From the NCBI GenBank assembly GCA_964650085.1, contig CAZYSE010000009.1, positions 1 through 28,939 on the forward strand: DNA of 28,939 nt, read 5' to 3'. Positions 7,086 through 16,382 of the stretch are shown one piece after another; positions within the stretch are counted from its first letter, which is position 1; each line of letters begins with the position of its first letter. The notes beneath the pieces are model-generated. The model saw only the letters and a program-made list of their open reading frames with translations. It did no database searches and had not been told where the DNA came from. Both the position numbers and the translations under genes were made by a program. This stretch comes from KLAP211 sp964650085. Its GTDB lineage: Bacteria; Patescibacteriota; Dojkabacteria; J137.

Positions 7086-7420
7086 ATGGCTAAACACGTC
7101 GAAGATCAAACAAAAATAATCGATAAGATTCTTTCTGAAGTTCCAACTGAGTTTAGAAAAGCACTTGAACATTTACGTTCAGTAATCGCAGCAGAAGTGC
7201 CCGATGCTATTCAAACACTTAGTTATGGAGTTCCAGCATTTTATTATAATGGACGACCTTTACTTTCGTACGGTGCGGCTAAAACACATTGTGCACTTTA
7301 CGTAATGAACCCAGTAATAATGCAAACATTCGAAAAAGAATTAAAGGATTTTGATAGCTCAACTGGAACAATTCGTTTTTCACCAGAGAAACCAATTCCC
7401 GATAGTTTGATCAAAAAAAT
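7086..7420 (+). CDS. DUF1801 protein, 3' end lost in assembly gap
   Basis: About 111 residues are visible before the N run: MAKHVEDQTKIIDKILSEVP, then AIQTLSYGVPAFYYNGRPLL, CALYVMNP and GTIRFSPEKPIPDSLIKK. This is the DUF1801 (YdhG/Fra-like) fold; some members act as iron chaperones but most are uncharacterised. The family normally ends about 15-25 residues after PIPxxLIKK, so little coding sequence is missing if the gap is short. Translation through the gap is not meaningful. Confidence 0.85.
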
Positions 7421-7520
7421 NNNNNNNNNNNNNNNNNNNNNNNNNNNNNNNNNNNNNNNNNNNNNNNNNNNNNNNNNNNNNNNNNNNNNNNNNNNNNNNN
7501 NNNNNNNNNNNNNNNNNNNN
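7421..7520. other. Assembly gap (100 N)
   Basis: Exactly 100 N, the usual placeholder for a scaffold gap of unknown length. It hides the end of the DUF1801 gene and possibly more. Confidence 0.98.
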
Positions 7521-7542
7521 AATATTTATTAAATTTATTTTT

Positions 7543-8022
7543 ATGCAAGGCACAGGAAAAAACAACTTAGTAATCGAGCGAGAGAATCTTAGATTATTTA
7601 TGAGTAGAACTTTTGATGCTCCAAGACAAGTTGTTTGGGACGCATTTAAAGATCCTGAGAAAGTAGCAAAATGGTGGAGTATGTCCGACAACATGGTTGT
7701 TGAAGAAATGGATTTCCAAGAAGGTGGTAAATGGAGATATGTAGAAACATCAGCCGATGGTACTAAGAATGTATTCTACGGTGTTTATAAAATTGTAGAC
7801 GAACCAAACACTCTGTCTTATACATTTGAATTCGAACCCTGGGCTGGACACGTTACTGTAGATACTTTAACTTTCACAGAAGAGAATGGCAAAACTACAA
7901 TATCTGGAGTTTCAACATTTGATAATGTAGAAGATCTAGATGGCTTAGTAGGATCCGGAATGGAACAAGGTGCTGTAATCTCGTGGGATAAATTACAAAA
8001 ATTAGTTGAAGCAAATAACTAA
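7543..8022 (+). CDS. AHSA1 / SRPBCC domain protein
   Basis: 159 residues. MSRTFDAPRQVVWDAFKDPE, KVAKWWSM, MDFQEGGKWRYV, LSYTFEFEPWAGH and VTVDTLTFTEENGKTTI follow the AHSA1 pattern of a helix-grip fold with a large ligand pocket, often found with an ArsR regulator. Ligand and reaction are unknown. The usual C-terminal GW(xx)SxxxLxxxL stretch is present as a variant, GAVISWDKLQKLVE. It starts 22 bases after the assembly gap, with an AT-rich upstream and no ribosome binding site. Confidence 0.88.
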   Translation: MQGTGKNNLVIERENLRLFMSRTFDAPRQVVWDAFKDPEKVAKWWSMSDNMVVEEMDFQEGGKWRYVETSADGTKNVFYGVYKIVDEPNTLSYTFEFEPWAGHVTVDTLTFTEENGKTTISGVSTFDNVEDLDGLVGSGMEQGAVISWDKLQKLVEANN

Positions 8023-8023
8023 A

Positions 8024-8230
8024 ATGAAGCTGATAGAAATAAAAGCTGTTGGTAAAGTTGCTCCAAGAGAGTTGGCTATAAATGGATTTCATACATTAAA
8101 AGATTTAGCAAAATCTACAGAGAAAGAACTGTTAAAAATCCACGGTGTTGGTCCAAAAGCCATTCGAATATTTAAAGAAGAAATGCAGAAACTTGGATTA
8201 TCGTTCAAAGTTGGAGATAATAAATCTTAA
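8024..8230 (+). CDS. Small helix-hairpin-helix DNA-binding protein
   Basis: 68 residues from the ATG at 8024, one base after the preceding stop. IKAVGKVAPRELAINGFHTL and LAKSTEKELLKIHGVGPKAI form two helix-hairpin-helix-type units. The second, IHGVGPKA, is the classic hairpin that contacts DNA backbone. Stand-alone proteins of this size are common next to AHSA1/DUF1801 genes and resemble the C-terminal domains of TfoX and of the RNA polymerase alpha subunit. An upstream ATG at 8006 overlaps the AHSA1 gene and is not needed. The target is unknown. Confidence 0.8.
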   Translation: MKLIEIKAVGKVAPRELAINGFHTLKDLAKSTEKELLKIHGVGPKAIRIFKEEMQKLGLSFKVGDNKS

Positions 8231-8248
8231 TAATTAAATAGTAATAAT

Positions 8249-8659
8249 ATGAATAAACAAATATATCTAAACACTCATACTTCTGATTTAAAGAGAGCTA
8301 TAACTTTTTTTGAAGGTCTTGGATTTACTTTTGATCCTAAGTTTACAGACGAAAATGCTGGAGCTCTGATTATCAGTCCAGATATAACAATTATGATTTT
8401 GAACAATCCATTTTTCAAAGGATTTATTGGTTCAAAAGAAGTTGTGGATACAACTAAAAACTCCGAAATGATTATCTGCATAAACGCAGAAACAAGAGAA
8501 GCAGTAGACCAATTAGTTGAAAAAGCTTTTGAATTAGGTGCTGCAAAATCAAATGAACCATACGATTACGGATGGATGTACGGCAGAAGTTTCTTAGATT
8601 TAGACGGTCACAATTGGGAAGTAGCTTACTTAGATCCAGCTGGACCTCAACCAGAATAA
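8249..8659 (+). CDS. VOC (glyoxalase/bleomycin-resistance fold) protein
   Basis: 136 residues. MNKQIYLNTHTSDLKRAITF is the first beta-alpha unit, FFEGLGFTFDPKFTDENAGAL the second strand pair, and SFLDLDGHNWEVAYLDP the conserved C-terminal metal-ligand motif. A probable metal ligand is the Glu of HNWEVAY; the N-terminal His of NTHTSD is a second candidate. This branch is usually annotated as a VOC-family or glyoxalase-like protein of unknown substrate. It lies 18 bases after the helix-hairpin-helix gene and is part of the same operon-like run. Confidence 0.85.
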   Translation: MNKQIYLNTHTSDLKRAITFFEGLGFTFDPKFTDENAGALIISPDITIMILNNPFFKGFIGSKEVVDTTKNSEMIICINAETREAVDQLVEKAFELGAAKSNEPYDYGWMYGRSFLDLDGHNWEVAYLDPAGPQPE

Positions 8660-8667
8660 TAAATCAC

Positions 8668-9024
8668 ATGACAGTAAAAGATCAAAACGAAAAATCAATT
8701 GCAGAAATTACTGATTGGAGAGGAGGTTTTCTAACAAAACTCAGAACAATCATAAACAAGAATCCCGATGTTACTGAAGATAGAAAATGGGATGTACCAG
8801 TTTGGACGAGCAACGGAATGGTCTGCGCCATAAGCGCATTCAAAGATCATGTAAAGATTAACTTTTTTAAAGGTGCGAGTTTCGAAAACAAAAAAGTTTT
8901 CAATTCTGGTTTAGAATCAAAGTCCCATCGATCTATAAACTTTAGCGAATCCGATAAAATTGACGAAAAGTTAATCGAAGCGTTGGTAAAAGAAGGCGTC
9001 TCATTAAATCTTAAGAAAAAATAA
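8668..9024 (+). CDS. Second DUF1801-family protein
   Basis: 118 residues from the ATG at 8668, eight bases after the VOC stop. RKWDVPVWTSNGMVCAISAF, KDHVKINFFKGASF and NFSESDKIDEKLIEALVKE match the shorter DUF1801 subfamily, which lacks the YGVPAF motif of the first copy. The open frame extends back to 8572, but that part overlaps VOC coding sequence, so the internal start is used. Function is unknown; linkage with AHSA1 and ArsR is typical. Confidence 0.8.
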   Translation: MTVKDQNEKSIAEITDWRGGFLTKLRTIINKNPDVTEDRKWDVPVWTSNGMVCAISAFKDHVKINFFKGASFENKKVFNSGLESKSHRSINFSESDKIDEKLIEALVKEGVSLNLKKK

Positions 9025-9344
9025 TGAACATCTTATTCATTTGCGGTAAAAATCAACTTCGAAGTCCTACTGCGGAAAACGTATTTTCTGAATATCCAAA
9101 TTTAGAAGTACGATCCGCAGGAGTAGATAACGATGCTGTTCACCAAATTGATGCGGAAGATGTCGACTGGGCAGATTACATTTTCGCGATGGAAGAAAAG
9201 CATAAAGAGAAACTGATGAATAAGTTTCGAGATTCAATCAAGAATCAAAAAGTTATTGTTCTGAATATTCAGGATAAATACAAGTACATGGATGAAGACT
9301 TGGTTAGGGAACTTGAGGAAAAAGTTCAGAGGTACCTCATATAG
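9024..9344 (+). CDS. Short low-molecular-weight protein tyrosine phosphatase-like protein
   Basis: 106 residues. The N-terminus ILFICGKNQLRSPTAEN carries the P-loop C-X5-R-S (Cys7, Arg13, Ser14) of the LMW-PTP/arsenate reductase fold. VRSAGVDNDAVHQIDAED and WADYIFAMEEKHKEKL match the second and third blocks. It is shorter than classical LMW-PTPs (about 150), and no Asp-Pro general-acid loop is obvious, so activity on phosphotyrosine is uncertain. The ATG overlaps the preceding stop by one base (TAATG), which implies translational coupling. It is the last gene of the run. Confidence 0.82.
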   Translation: MNILFICGKNQLRSPTAENVFSEYPNLEVRSAGVDNDAVHQIDAEDVDWADYIFAMEEKHKEKLMNKFRDSIKNQKVIVLNIQDKYKYMDEDLVRELEEKVQRYLI

Positions 9345-9359
9345 TTCCACCTCCTTTTT
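9329..9359 (+). terminator. Weak terminator candidate after the ArsR cluster
   Basis: GAGGT (9329-9333) can pair with ACCTC (9349-9353), followed by CTTTTTC. The stem is only five bases and overlaps the end of the phosphatase-like gene. Confidence 0.3.
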
Positions 9360-9379
9360 CACAATGTTGTCAGAATCCG

Positions 9380-9407
9380 TTGACAAAATCCTGCAATGTA
9401 GTAAAAT
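9380..9407 (+). promoter_or_regulatory. Promoter upstream of the RHS toxin gene
   Basis: TTGACA (9380-9385), 16 bases, TAAAAT (9402-9407). The -35 lies in an inverted repeat TTGTCA...TGACAA (9367-9372 / 9381-9386), which could be an operator. Confidence 0.5.
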
Positions 9408-9461
9408 CTTGGCTAATTACACAAAATAAGTGAAAAAAGCTAAAAATTTGCTTGTAGACAC

Positions 9462-9494
9462 TATAATATCAAATAATTTGTACCGCAGTACAAA
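9462..9494 (+). promoter_or_regulatory. Second -10 with an operator-like palindrome
   Basis: A perfect TATAAT (9462-9467) is followed ten bases later by the perfect inverted repeat TTTGTAC-CGCA-GTACAAA (9477-9494). The palindrome covers the expected transcription start, the place where a repressor would block initiation. In RNA it would be a 5' hairpin. There is no T tract, so it is not a terminator. Confidence 0.45.
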
Positions 9495-9547
9495 GTTAAA
9501 ATCCCCCAAATATAGTATAAACCTCTTAAACATTTTAAATTATTCGT

Positions 9548-12500
9548 ATGGACAATTTTTTAATCGCTAGTAAACGTAGTGTTTACATCTTTCTTACGCT
9601 GGGCCTATTTTTAGCTTCGCAGCCACTTCTTGTACTTGCACAAGAAGTACCAGCTGAGGGAGAATACACTATATCTTCCGAAGGAACTATACAGGCTAAT
9701 TCTAACTACAAAGATCCAACTGTTCAAGAGATTGAAGCCCCAATGCTCGGAGTAAATAGCTCTTCAGCTCCCCTTGGAACTGGCGTTGATCCAAAGGAAA
9801 AGTTATCTCCTGTTGATGCTATTAGTTCTGAGATCAAAGCTCCTGCAAAATCACTTGGTGAGCTTAGAATGTCGGCTACTAAAAGCACTCCTATAAGCGA
9901 AACCAAAATTGAATATACTGCAGCCGATGGAACAAAAATTGTAGAACAAACACCGTTACCAAGAAACAAACAAGTAGGGGACAAATTTGAAGCTTTAAAT
10001 TTTAAACCAACTAAAGTTGATGGGAAGCTAGTACACAGCTCTGGAAAATTAAATATTACATACAACACACTTACAAATGGAATAAAAATCTCAACCCCTG
10101 CGGGAGATATGAAAGTAAAGCCTAAAGGTGTAGAAGCAGTAGAAGCGGTTAAAGAAAAGGATGCAGTCATATATAAAGGAGCTTGGAAGAACGTAGATCT
10201 TGTTTATGAGTATCAAGGAGATTCTATTAAAGAGTTCATAGTAATTAAAAAGAAAAACGTAACTACAACATGGGATTTCAAAGTAGAGGGAGCAAAGGTT
10301 TCCAACTCACCAACAGTCCCAGGTGGGATTGATATTAAGATTGGAACCTCAAGCATGTATATCGAACCACTATTTGTAATTGCTACATTAATTGGACCTG
10401 TTAGCAAGAATGTCGTAAAACAGGAAGCTATCAATGACTCTACAATCCGAATAAGCTTAGATTCAAATTGGCTTAACAGCTTGAAAGATGAAAACTTTCC
10501 AGTAACTATAGATCCAGGTGAGATCTGGGGAGTCAGACCTGTGAGTAATTCAAATAGAGATTACTATTCTTACAAGATGCCTGCGTACAGTTGTGACTAT
10601 GTCTATTGCGATGTAAATATTGGAGGGCTTCAAGACGGAGGTCAAGCAGCTTGGAGAAGTGTAGTAAAGATGGATTTTTCGGAATTAAATGACCCTAAGA
10701 AGACATTCCGAGGCGCCTACATACAAATGGAAATGGGTACTAAACCCTACAGATGGAACGGTTTTTACGATACTAATGCGAGAATAAATGTTGCATGGGC
10801 TAGTTGCTTCGGATTCCATTGTACACCTGGAACACCGCTTGGATATGCTCACATGACTACGCATGGATATATTGATGTTTCGCACTTAGTTCAGTGGATG
10901 ATGGACTCTGGTAAATGGGATGGTTGGTTTATGTTCTGGGGAGAAGAAAATCGGCCTGATACATTCAAAGCTTTCGATGCTGCCTACATGAAGTTAAACT
11001 ATGGATACAACTACAAGCCTAATAATAATGCAACTGTTGGATATCCAGTAAATAATGCTTCAGTTACTAATCCTGCTCAGATTTTAAAAATTAATCCTGC
11101 AACAGATCCCGATGGAGATCCAATTGAATACAATTTTGTGCTTTCCGAAAGCAATGGCACAATTGTTCAGCAAAGTGGTTACTCCAGTTCGCTGACTATG
11201 CCTATTGCAGATGGTGTTCTTCAAGATGGAATTACATACAACTGGAAGGTATTTGTAAAAGACGAATTTTATGGTTATCCATCAACTGCTCCTTCGGTGA
11301 GCAGCATTTTCAAAGTTAACTTCAGAACGGGAAAAGACCAAACGCAAAGTTACGACTCTGCAGGTCCCGTAGCATTAAACTTAGCAACTGGAAATGCATA
11401 TACTGCTAATAGCTCACATTCTATGAATGCACTGGGAGGTCAGATTTCTGTTGGATTGGAGTACAACTCACCCCAGTTAACCAGAGAAGGACTTTCAGGA
11501 AGATATTTTAAAAACAATAGTTTTACAGGAGAACCTGTTTACTCAAGAATCGACCCAAACATCGACTACAACTGGGGAACTGCTTCTCCATTTAAAGGAA
11601 TAGTACCGGCGGATAATATGTCTATTTCTTGGAAAGGGTACTTTATTGCTCCAGTTACTGGCTCATACAAATTTGGTACAGTAGCGGACGATAACGTATG
11701 GGTTTATGGAAATAATAGTCTTCTATACAACGGAGGTGGAACAAAGTGGAGTACTGCTGTAACACTAACTGAGGGCCAAATCTGGCCTATACAAGTTGAT
11801 TACGTTGAAGGTAGTGGAAATGCAAGTATCGTTTTAAAAATCGAGATGCCAGATGGTACTCAAAAGACTATGCCTTCAGAATACCTAAGAACTGCACCTG
11901 TTCAAACTACTCAGAATCGAGGATTGACTGGAAAGTATTATTTCGATAGCGGAAATCATGATTTCACTACGAATCAACAAAGATTCTTAATGCGAACTGA
12001 ACCTCAAATAAACTTTGATTGGGGAACTGGATCACCTATTACGGGTGGACCTACTGACAACTTTTTAGTCAAATACGAAGGTTATGTCACTGCTCCCATT
12101 TCAGGTGACTATCATATTGGATTAAGTGCGGACGATGGGTTTAGAGTTAAGCTAAATGGCAATACAATTCTAGAAGATTGGAAGAATAGACCGATGGGAG
12201 ATAAATGGACAACAAATGCAATTACTTTGAATGCTGGAGAATTAAACAAGATTGTTATTGAGTATTATGAAGCTACTGGACCTTCTGGCATTGCATTAAA
12301 GTGGAAAGGACCAATTGCATCTGAAGGAATCATTATTGAAAATAAATATCTATCCCCTGATGCTAATGTTTTACCAGAAGGTTGGGAACTTACTTTAGAT
12401 GGTAGTGGCAGTATTCCTTTTGAATCTCTAAAAGTTAGATCAAACAACGACGTTGTCATGATGACTTCTGATAGAACAGAATCTGTTTATACTTACACGA

Positions 12501-15500
12501 ACGGTGGCTATAAACCTCCTGTAAATCAAGATGCTTGGTTGGTAAAAAATGCAGATAATACATATACCCTAACAGATGTGTCTGGCGCTATATACATTTA
12601 CGATGCAATGGACAATTCTGGAAATTACAAGCTTAAAGAGTCTAGTACTCCTTTTGACGATCGCAACCCTGCGGGATTAAAGTATGAGTATGGTTCTGTA
12701 GGAGGAAATTTGAGACTCCTAAAGATTATTGATGGTGCAGACATTTCTCGATTTGGACAGCTGTATTATCAAGGTGATGCACAATGCCCAGTTCGAACTG
12801 GTGAACTCGCAGCCCCAATCGGTTACCTTTGCGGATTCGGAACTACTGATGGTAGGAACACTTGGTTCTACTATTACCAAGGATTGCTTACAAGAATTGA
12901 ATACCCAGGCAATGCATATTTTGATTACGGTTACTTAAACGGTGGAAGACTGGATGCTTTACGAGATACTTCAATGATTGACGCTGTCGAAGCGGGTTTA
13001 AGAAACCTGAGTGATTCAGGATCACGCTTCCAATTTAATTACGATATTTTAGGAAGAATAAAAAGCGTTGGGTATCCTAGCGCGACTGGTATATCAAAAG
13101 TTACACACTCTTTTGAATACTTCCCTAGAGCATCAAAGCAGCATCTTGAAGGGGCGCCACAACCTAAAGGTTACTCAAAATATTTAGAGTTTGATACTTT
13201 GTATAGAACAACCAAGTTATGTAACAACATGGCATTATGTACTACCACTGAATGGGACCCCGTTAAGGATGTTTTATTAAGTACAACAGGTCCTACCGGT
13301 CAAAAGTCCACAACAATTTATGATAGTGACGACAAACCAATCGAAGCCTTTGGTCCTGCACCTAGTGCTTGGTTTGGAGCAGATAGAAAACCGCTTGCAC
13401 AATACATAAATCAAGTTCCAAGGGTACAAACTAAATATGATGAGGGATTAATTGGACCAGCTGTTGCGTATTATCAAGTAAAGGGAAATACGTTGTTCGG
13501 AAGTCCAAAGCTCCATCAATTTGGAATTAATCCTAATAAAGCTAAAATCGAATTTAATTCTGGAAACCAATCGTTTCCTATTGCAAAAGCAACTGGAATG
13601 GATGGAGTGGGTGCTGCTATGACGGGAAAAATAACTTTTCCTCAAAGTGGTACATATGTTTTTAAAGGTGTACATACCGATGGATTGCGAATATTTGTAG
13701 ACGATAAATTAGTAGTAGATAATTGGAGTAATAGATCAGCTACAAACGTAAACAAATCTGGAACTTTCGTTGCAGTAGCAAACAAAGTTTACAGAGTTCG
13801 AATAGATTGGTTAACAATTTCTACTACCAAATACTTAAGTACTACAATCGCTGGTCCAGGAATTACAGAAACTAATGTCTGGAATCAATTTATTCCAGGA
13901 TATAATCTGGTTACTGCAAATACTGTATTTGATCACGAAATTGGAAATGTAGAAACAAAAACTAACTATTCCGATCCTGCGTATGGCTTAGTTTCTAACA
14001 AGGTTCTAGACTCCACAGGATTAAACTATTCTGTAAATTCAAGTTACGAAGCGTTTGGCACCGGTTACTTTAGACAACTATCTAAAACGACACCTGGAGG
14101 TTCCGTAACAACAAATACTTACTATGGGGCTTCACAAATGGTTGATAATCCATGTACTGCGGTAGTAGATCCTGTTTCTCAGGCCGGCTTTTTGAAGAGC
14201 AAGATTGAACCGGATCCAGATGGAGCAGGTAGTCAGTCTGGCTACGTTTCAGAAAATGTTTACAATTCGACTGGAACTTTAATAGCTTCAAGAATTAACT
14301 CCGAAGCATGGAATTGTTTTAACTATGATGCCCGAGGAAGACTCGTGACTAAAGTAATTGCTACAAATAATGGAAAAACTGGTAAGACTATTACATATAA
14401 CCACGCATACGGTGGTAACCCACAAAAGAAATGGACTACTGACGGGCTCACTTCGGAATTATCTGAATATGATTTCTTAGGAAATTTAGTAAAGTACACA
14501 GACGCATCTGGTAGTACAACAACTTACACTTACGATTCGTTATCTAGACTTGTTAAGAAGAGTTCAGCTATTACTGGAGTTGAAGAATCCATATACAACG
14601 ACTATTCCCAAGTAATACAAAAGAAAATAGATCAAGAAGTTTATGCAACTGTTACTTATGACAATTTCGGAAGAGTTGCCACTATTAATTACCCAAAAGC
14701 AGATCAATTGGCATTCTTAGGAACTGTTAGAGATGCATTAGATAGGGAAGTAAAGTTTAACTGGAGACAATCAGATGGCAAATTAATATCTGAGGAACTA
14801 ACAAAATCTCAATCTGGAATAATTTTAAATCAGAAATTTACACAAGATACACTTACATACAATCAAGCATATGCGTACGACAAAGCGGCTCGCTTAGTTT
14901 CGGCTAATTATGGTGATATGCAGTTTGCATACAACTACGGAGCTGCTACGAATTGTACTTTTGCAACCTCAAACAAAAACTACAACAGAACATCTGATTC
15001 AACGACAGTTAATGGAGTAACGACTACTAACAACTATTGTTACGATGCTGCAGACAAGTTAATAAACTCATCACAGTACGGAGCACCAGAATACGACGCT
15101 CATGGAAACACTATTGTTTTAGGTAGCTTGAGATTCGAATACAACATCTTAGATATGAACACTTCTGTTTCAGATGGAACCAAGACAGTAAAATATACAA
15201 GAGATTTTGCAGGTAGAATAATCAAGACAGAGTACTTACCTGAAGGTCGAGTAAGGATCTATGGTTACTCCAGCTCTTCAGATACTCCAGATTTTGTAAA
15301 AGATGCAACAAATGTTGTAACAGAGAAAAATTTCTCACTTCCTGGATTACAATTAACCATGGTATTAACTGTTCAAGAAGTACCGGAAGAACCTGAAAGA
15401 CCAGTTAAACCTGGTGAAAGATGGGAAGAAACCACTGAAGAAGATTCTAGAGAAGAGATAGGTGGAGAAGTTAGTACAGATAGAACAATTCCACTGCCTA

Positions 15501-16375
15501 AACTTCCACCAATCAGAAAGCCAGAACCTGTCAAAACCTTTGTTCCTAGTTATAGCATCATGACTTCAACAGGAAACGTTCTTGCCAACAATACTGGAGC
15601 AATTAAAAGATACGATCCATTTGGAGTTCAAATAGGAACAGCAAACACACTCGGATTTGGAGGAAGTGAATTGAGAGAAACAGAGAATCTGTTTGCCATT
15701 AAATTCATTCAAATGGGTAAACGTGTTTACATACCAAGTCTAGGAAGATTCTTGCAGATAGATACGATTGAAGGTGGGACACAAAATGATTATGTTTACC
15801 CTAACGATCCAATTAACACACACGACTTTAATGGTGAGTTCTTCTGGTTCGTAGTTGGAATAGCATTAGTAGCTTTGGAGGTAGTCGACTGGGCCATAAC
15901 AGCAAGTGATGGGGTCGAGTGTGCAAAGGGATCAACCGATTCCTGCGTCGACGCTGGAACAAGCGTAGCATTCAATCTATTACCGGGTCCATCGTTAAAA
16001 TTAGTGGGTAGAATTGTCGATATAGTAAAACCTGTTACGGTTGCCAAAACAGTCGATAATATTGCAAACGCTAGAAATTTAGGAAAGAAAGGAGAGGAGG
16101 CTGTTAGAGCATCGTTCAACATCGGAGAAAAGGTGAGATTTATTATGCCTAATGGGAAACTCAGGATTCCGGACGGATTCATCCCACATCATGCACTTAG
16201 TGAAGTTAAGAATGTAAAATTACTTAGGTTAACAAGTCAAATCAAAGACTATGCAACAATAGCAAAGAATAGTAATGTTAAAATGGTTATATACTTAAGA
16301 GGAACAACCGCATTAAGCCCAGCGATGGATGCATTTAGAATACAAAATGGAATAAGCCTTTTGCGAGTTTTATAA
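9548..16375 (+). CDS. Secreted RHS/WapA-like polymorphic toxin with PA14 domains and a Tox-REase-7-like C-terminus
   Basis: 2275 residues. A signal peptide covers residues 1-31 (FLTLGLFLASQPLLVLA, then Q). An N-terminal WapA-like region ends near residue 323 with FPVTIDPG. It is followed by a DNRLRE-like carbohydrate-binding-type domain (about 365-480) and an Ig/fibronectin-like segment (490-590). PA14 domains lie at about 648-780 and 792-937, and a third, divergent one at about 1299-1450 inside the RHS array. YD/RHS repeats run from about 1040 to 2100 and close with YVYPNDPINTHDFNG, the usual core end. The last 175 residues hold a PD-(D/E)XK nuclease resembling Tox-REase-7: GKKGEEA, RIPDG, SEVKN with the Glu-X-Lys pair, then TSQIKDYA. 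The toxin is expected to be released on contact and cut nucleic acid in a neighbour cell. A Pro/Glu-rich linker lies near residue 1945. Confidence 0.9.
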   Translation: MDNFLIASKRSVYIFLTLGLFLASQPLLVLAQEVPAEGEYTISSEGTIQANSNYKDPTVQEIEAPMLGVNSSSAPLGTGVDPKEKLSPVDAISSEIKAPAKSLGELRMSATKSTPISETKIEYTAADGTKIVEQTPLPRNKQVGDKFEALNFKPTKVDGKLVHSSGKLNITYNTLTNGIKISTPAGDMKVKPKGVEAVEAVKEKDAVIYKGAWKNVDLVYEYQGDSIKEFIVIKKKNVTTTWDFKVEGAKVSNSPTVPGGIDIKIGTSSMYIEPLFVIATLIGPVSKNVVKQEAINDSTIRISLDSNWLNSLKDENFPVTIDPGEIWGVRPVSNSNRDYYSYKMPAYSCDYVYCDVNIGGLQDGGQAAWRSVVKMDFSELNDPKKTFRGAYIQMEMGTKPYRWNGFYDTNARINVAWASCFGFHCTPGTPLGYAHMTTHGYIDVSHLVQWMMDSGKWDGWFMFWGEENRPDTFKAFDAAYMKLNYGYNYKPNNNATVGYPVNNASVTNPAQILKINPATDPDGDPIEYNFVLSESNGTIVQQSGYSSSLTMPIADGVLQDGITYNWKVFVKDEFYGYPSTAPSVSSIFKVNFRTGKDQTQSYDSAGPVALNLATGNAYTANSSHSMNALGGQISVGLEYNSPQLTREGLSGRYFKNNSFTGEPVYSRIDPNIDYNWGTASPFKGIVPADNMSISWKGYFIAPVTGSYKFGTVADDNVWVYGNNSLLYNGGGTKWSTAVTLTEGQIWPIQVDYVEGSGNASIVLKIEMPDGTQKTMPSEYLRTAPVQTTQNRGLTGKYYFDSGNHDFTTNQQRFLMRTEPQINFDWGTGSPITGGPTDNFLVKYEGYVTAPISGDYHIGLSADDGFRVKLNGNTILEDWKNRPMGDKWTTNAITLNAGELNKIVIEYYEATGPSGIALKWKGPIASEGIIIENKYLSPDANVLPEGWELTLDGSGSIPFESLKVRSNNDVVMMTSDRTESVYTYTNGGYKPPVNQDAWLVKNADNTYTLTDVSGAIYIYDAMDNSGNYKLKESSTPFDDRNPAGLKYEYGSVGGNLRLLKIIDGADISRFGQLYYQGDAQCPVRTGELAAPIGYLCGFGTTDGRNTWFYYYQGLLTRIEYPGNAYFDYGYLNGGRLDALRDTSMIDAVEAGLRNLSDSGSRFQFNYDILGRIKSVGYPSATGISKVTHSFEYFPRASKQHLEGAPQPKGYSKYLEFDTLYRTTKLCNNMALCTTTEWDPVKDVLLSTTGPTGQKSTTIYDSDDKPIEAFGPAPSAWFGADRKPLAQYINQVPRVQTKYDEGLIGPAVAYYQVKGNTLFGSPKLHQFGINPNKAKIEFNSGNQSFPIAKATGMDGVGAAMTGKITFPQSGTYVFKGVHTDGLRIFVDDKLVVDNWSNRSATNVNKSGTFVAVANKVYRVRIDWLTISTTKYLSTTIAGPGITETNVWNQFIPGYNLVTANTVFDHEIGNVETKTNYSDPAYGLVSNKVLDSTGLNYSVNSSYEAFGTGYFRQLSKTTPGGSVTTNTYYGASQMVDNPCTAVVDPVSQAGFLKSKIEPDPDGAGSQSGYVSENVYNSTGTLIASRINSEAWNCFNYDARGRLVTKVIATNNGKTGKTITYNHAYGGNPQKKWTTDGLTSELSEYDFLGNLVKYTDASGSTTTYTYDSLSRLVKKSSAITGVEESIYNDYSQVIQKKIDQEVYATVTYDNFGRVATINYPKADQLAFLGTVRDALDREVKFNWRQSDGKLISEELTKSQSGIILNQKFTQDTLTYNQAYAYDKAARLVSANYGDMQFAYNYGAATNCTFATSNKNYNRTSDSTTVNGVTTTNNYCYDAADKLINSSQYGAPEYDAHGNTIVLGSLRFEYNILDMNTSVSDGTKTVKYTRDFAGRIIKTEYLPEGRVRIYGYSSSSDTPDFVKDATNVVTEKNFSLPGLQLTMVLTVQEVPEEPERPVKPGERWEETTEEDSREEIGGEVSTDRTIPLPKLPPIRKPEPVKTFVPSYSIMTSTGNVLANNTGAIKRYDPFGVQIGTANTLGFGGSELRETENLFAIKFIQMGKRVYIPSLGRFLQIDTIEGGTQNDYVYPNDPINTHDFNGEFFWFVVGIALVALEVVDWAITASDGVECAKGSTDSCVDAGTSVAFNLLPGPSLKLVGRIVDIVKPVTVAKTVDNIANARNLGKKGEEAVRASFNIGEKVRFIMPNGKLRIPDGFIPHHALSEVKNVKLLRLTSQIKDYATIAKNSNVKMVIYLRGTTALSPAMDAFRIQNGISLLRVL

Positions 16376-16382
16376 CACAATT

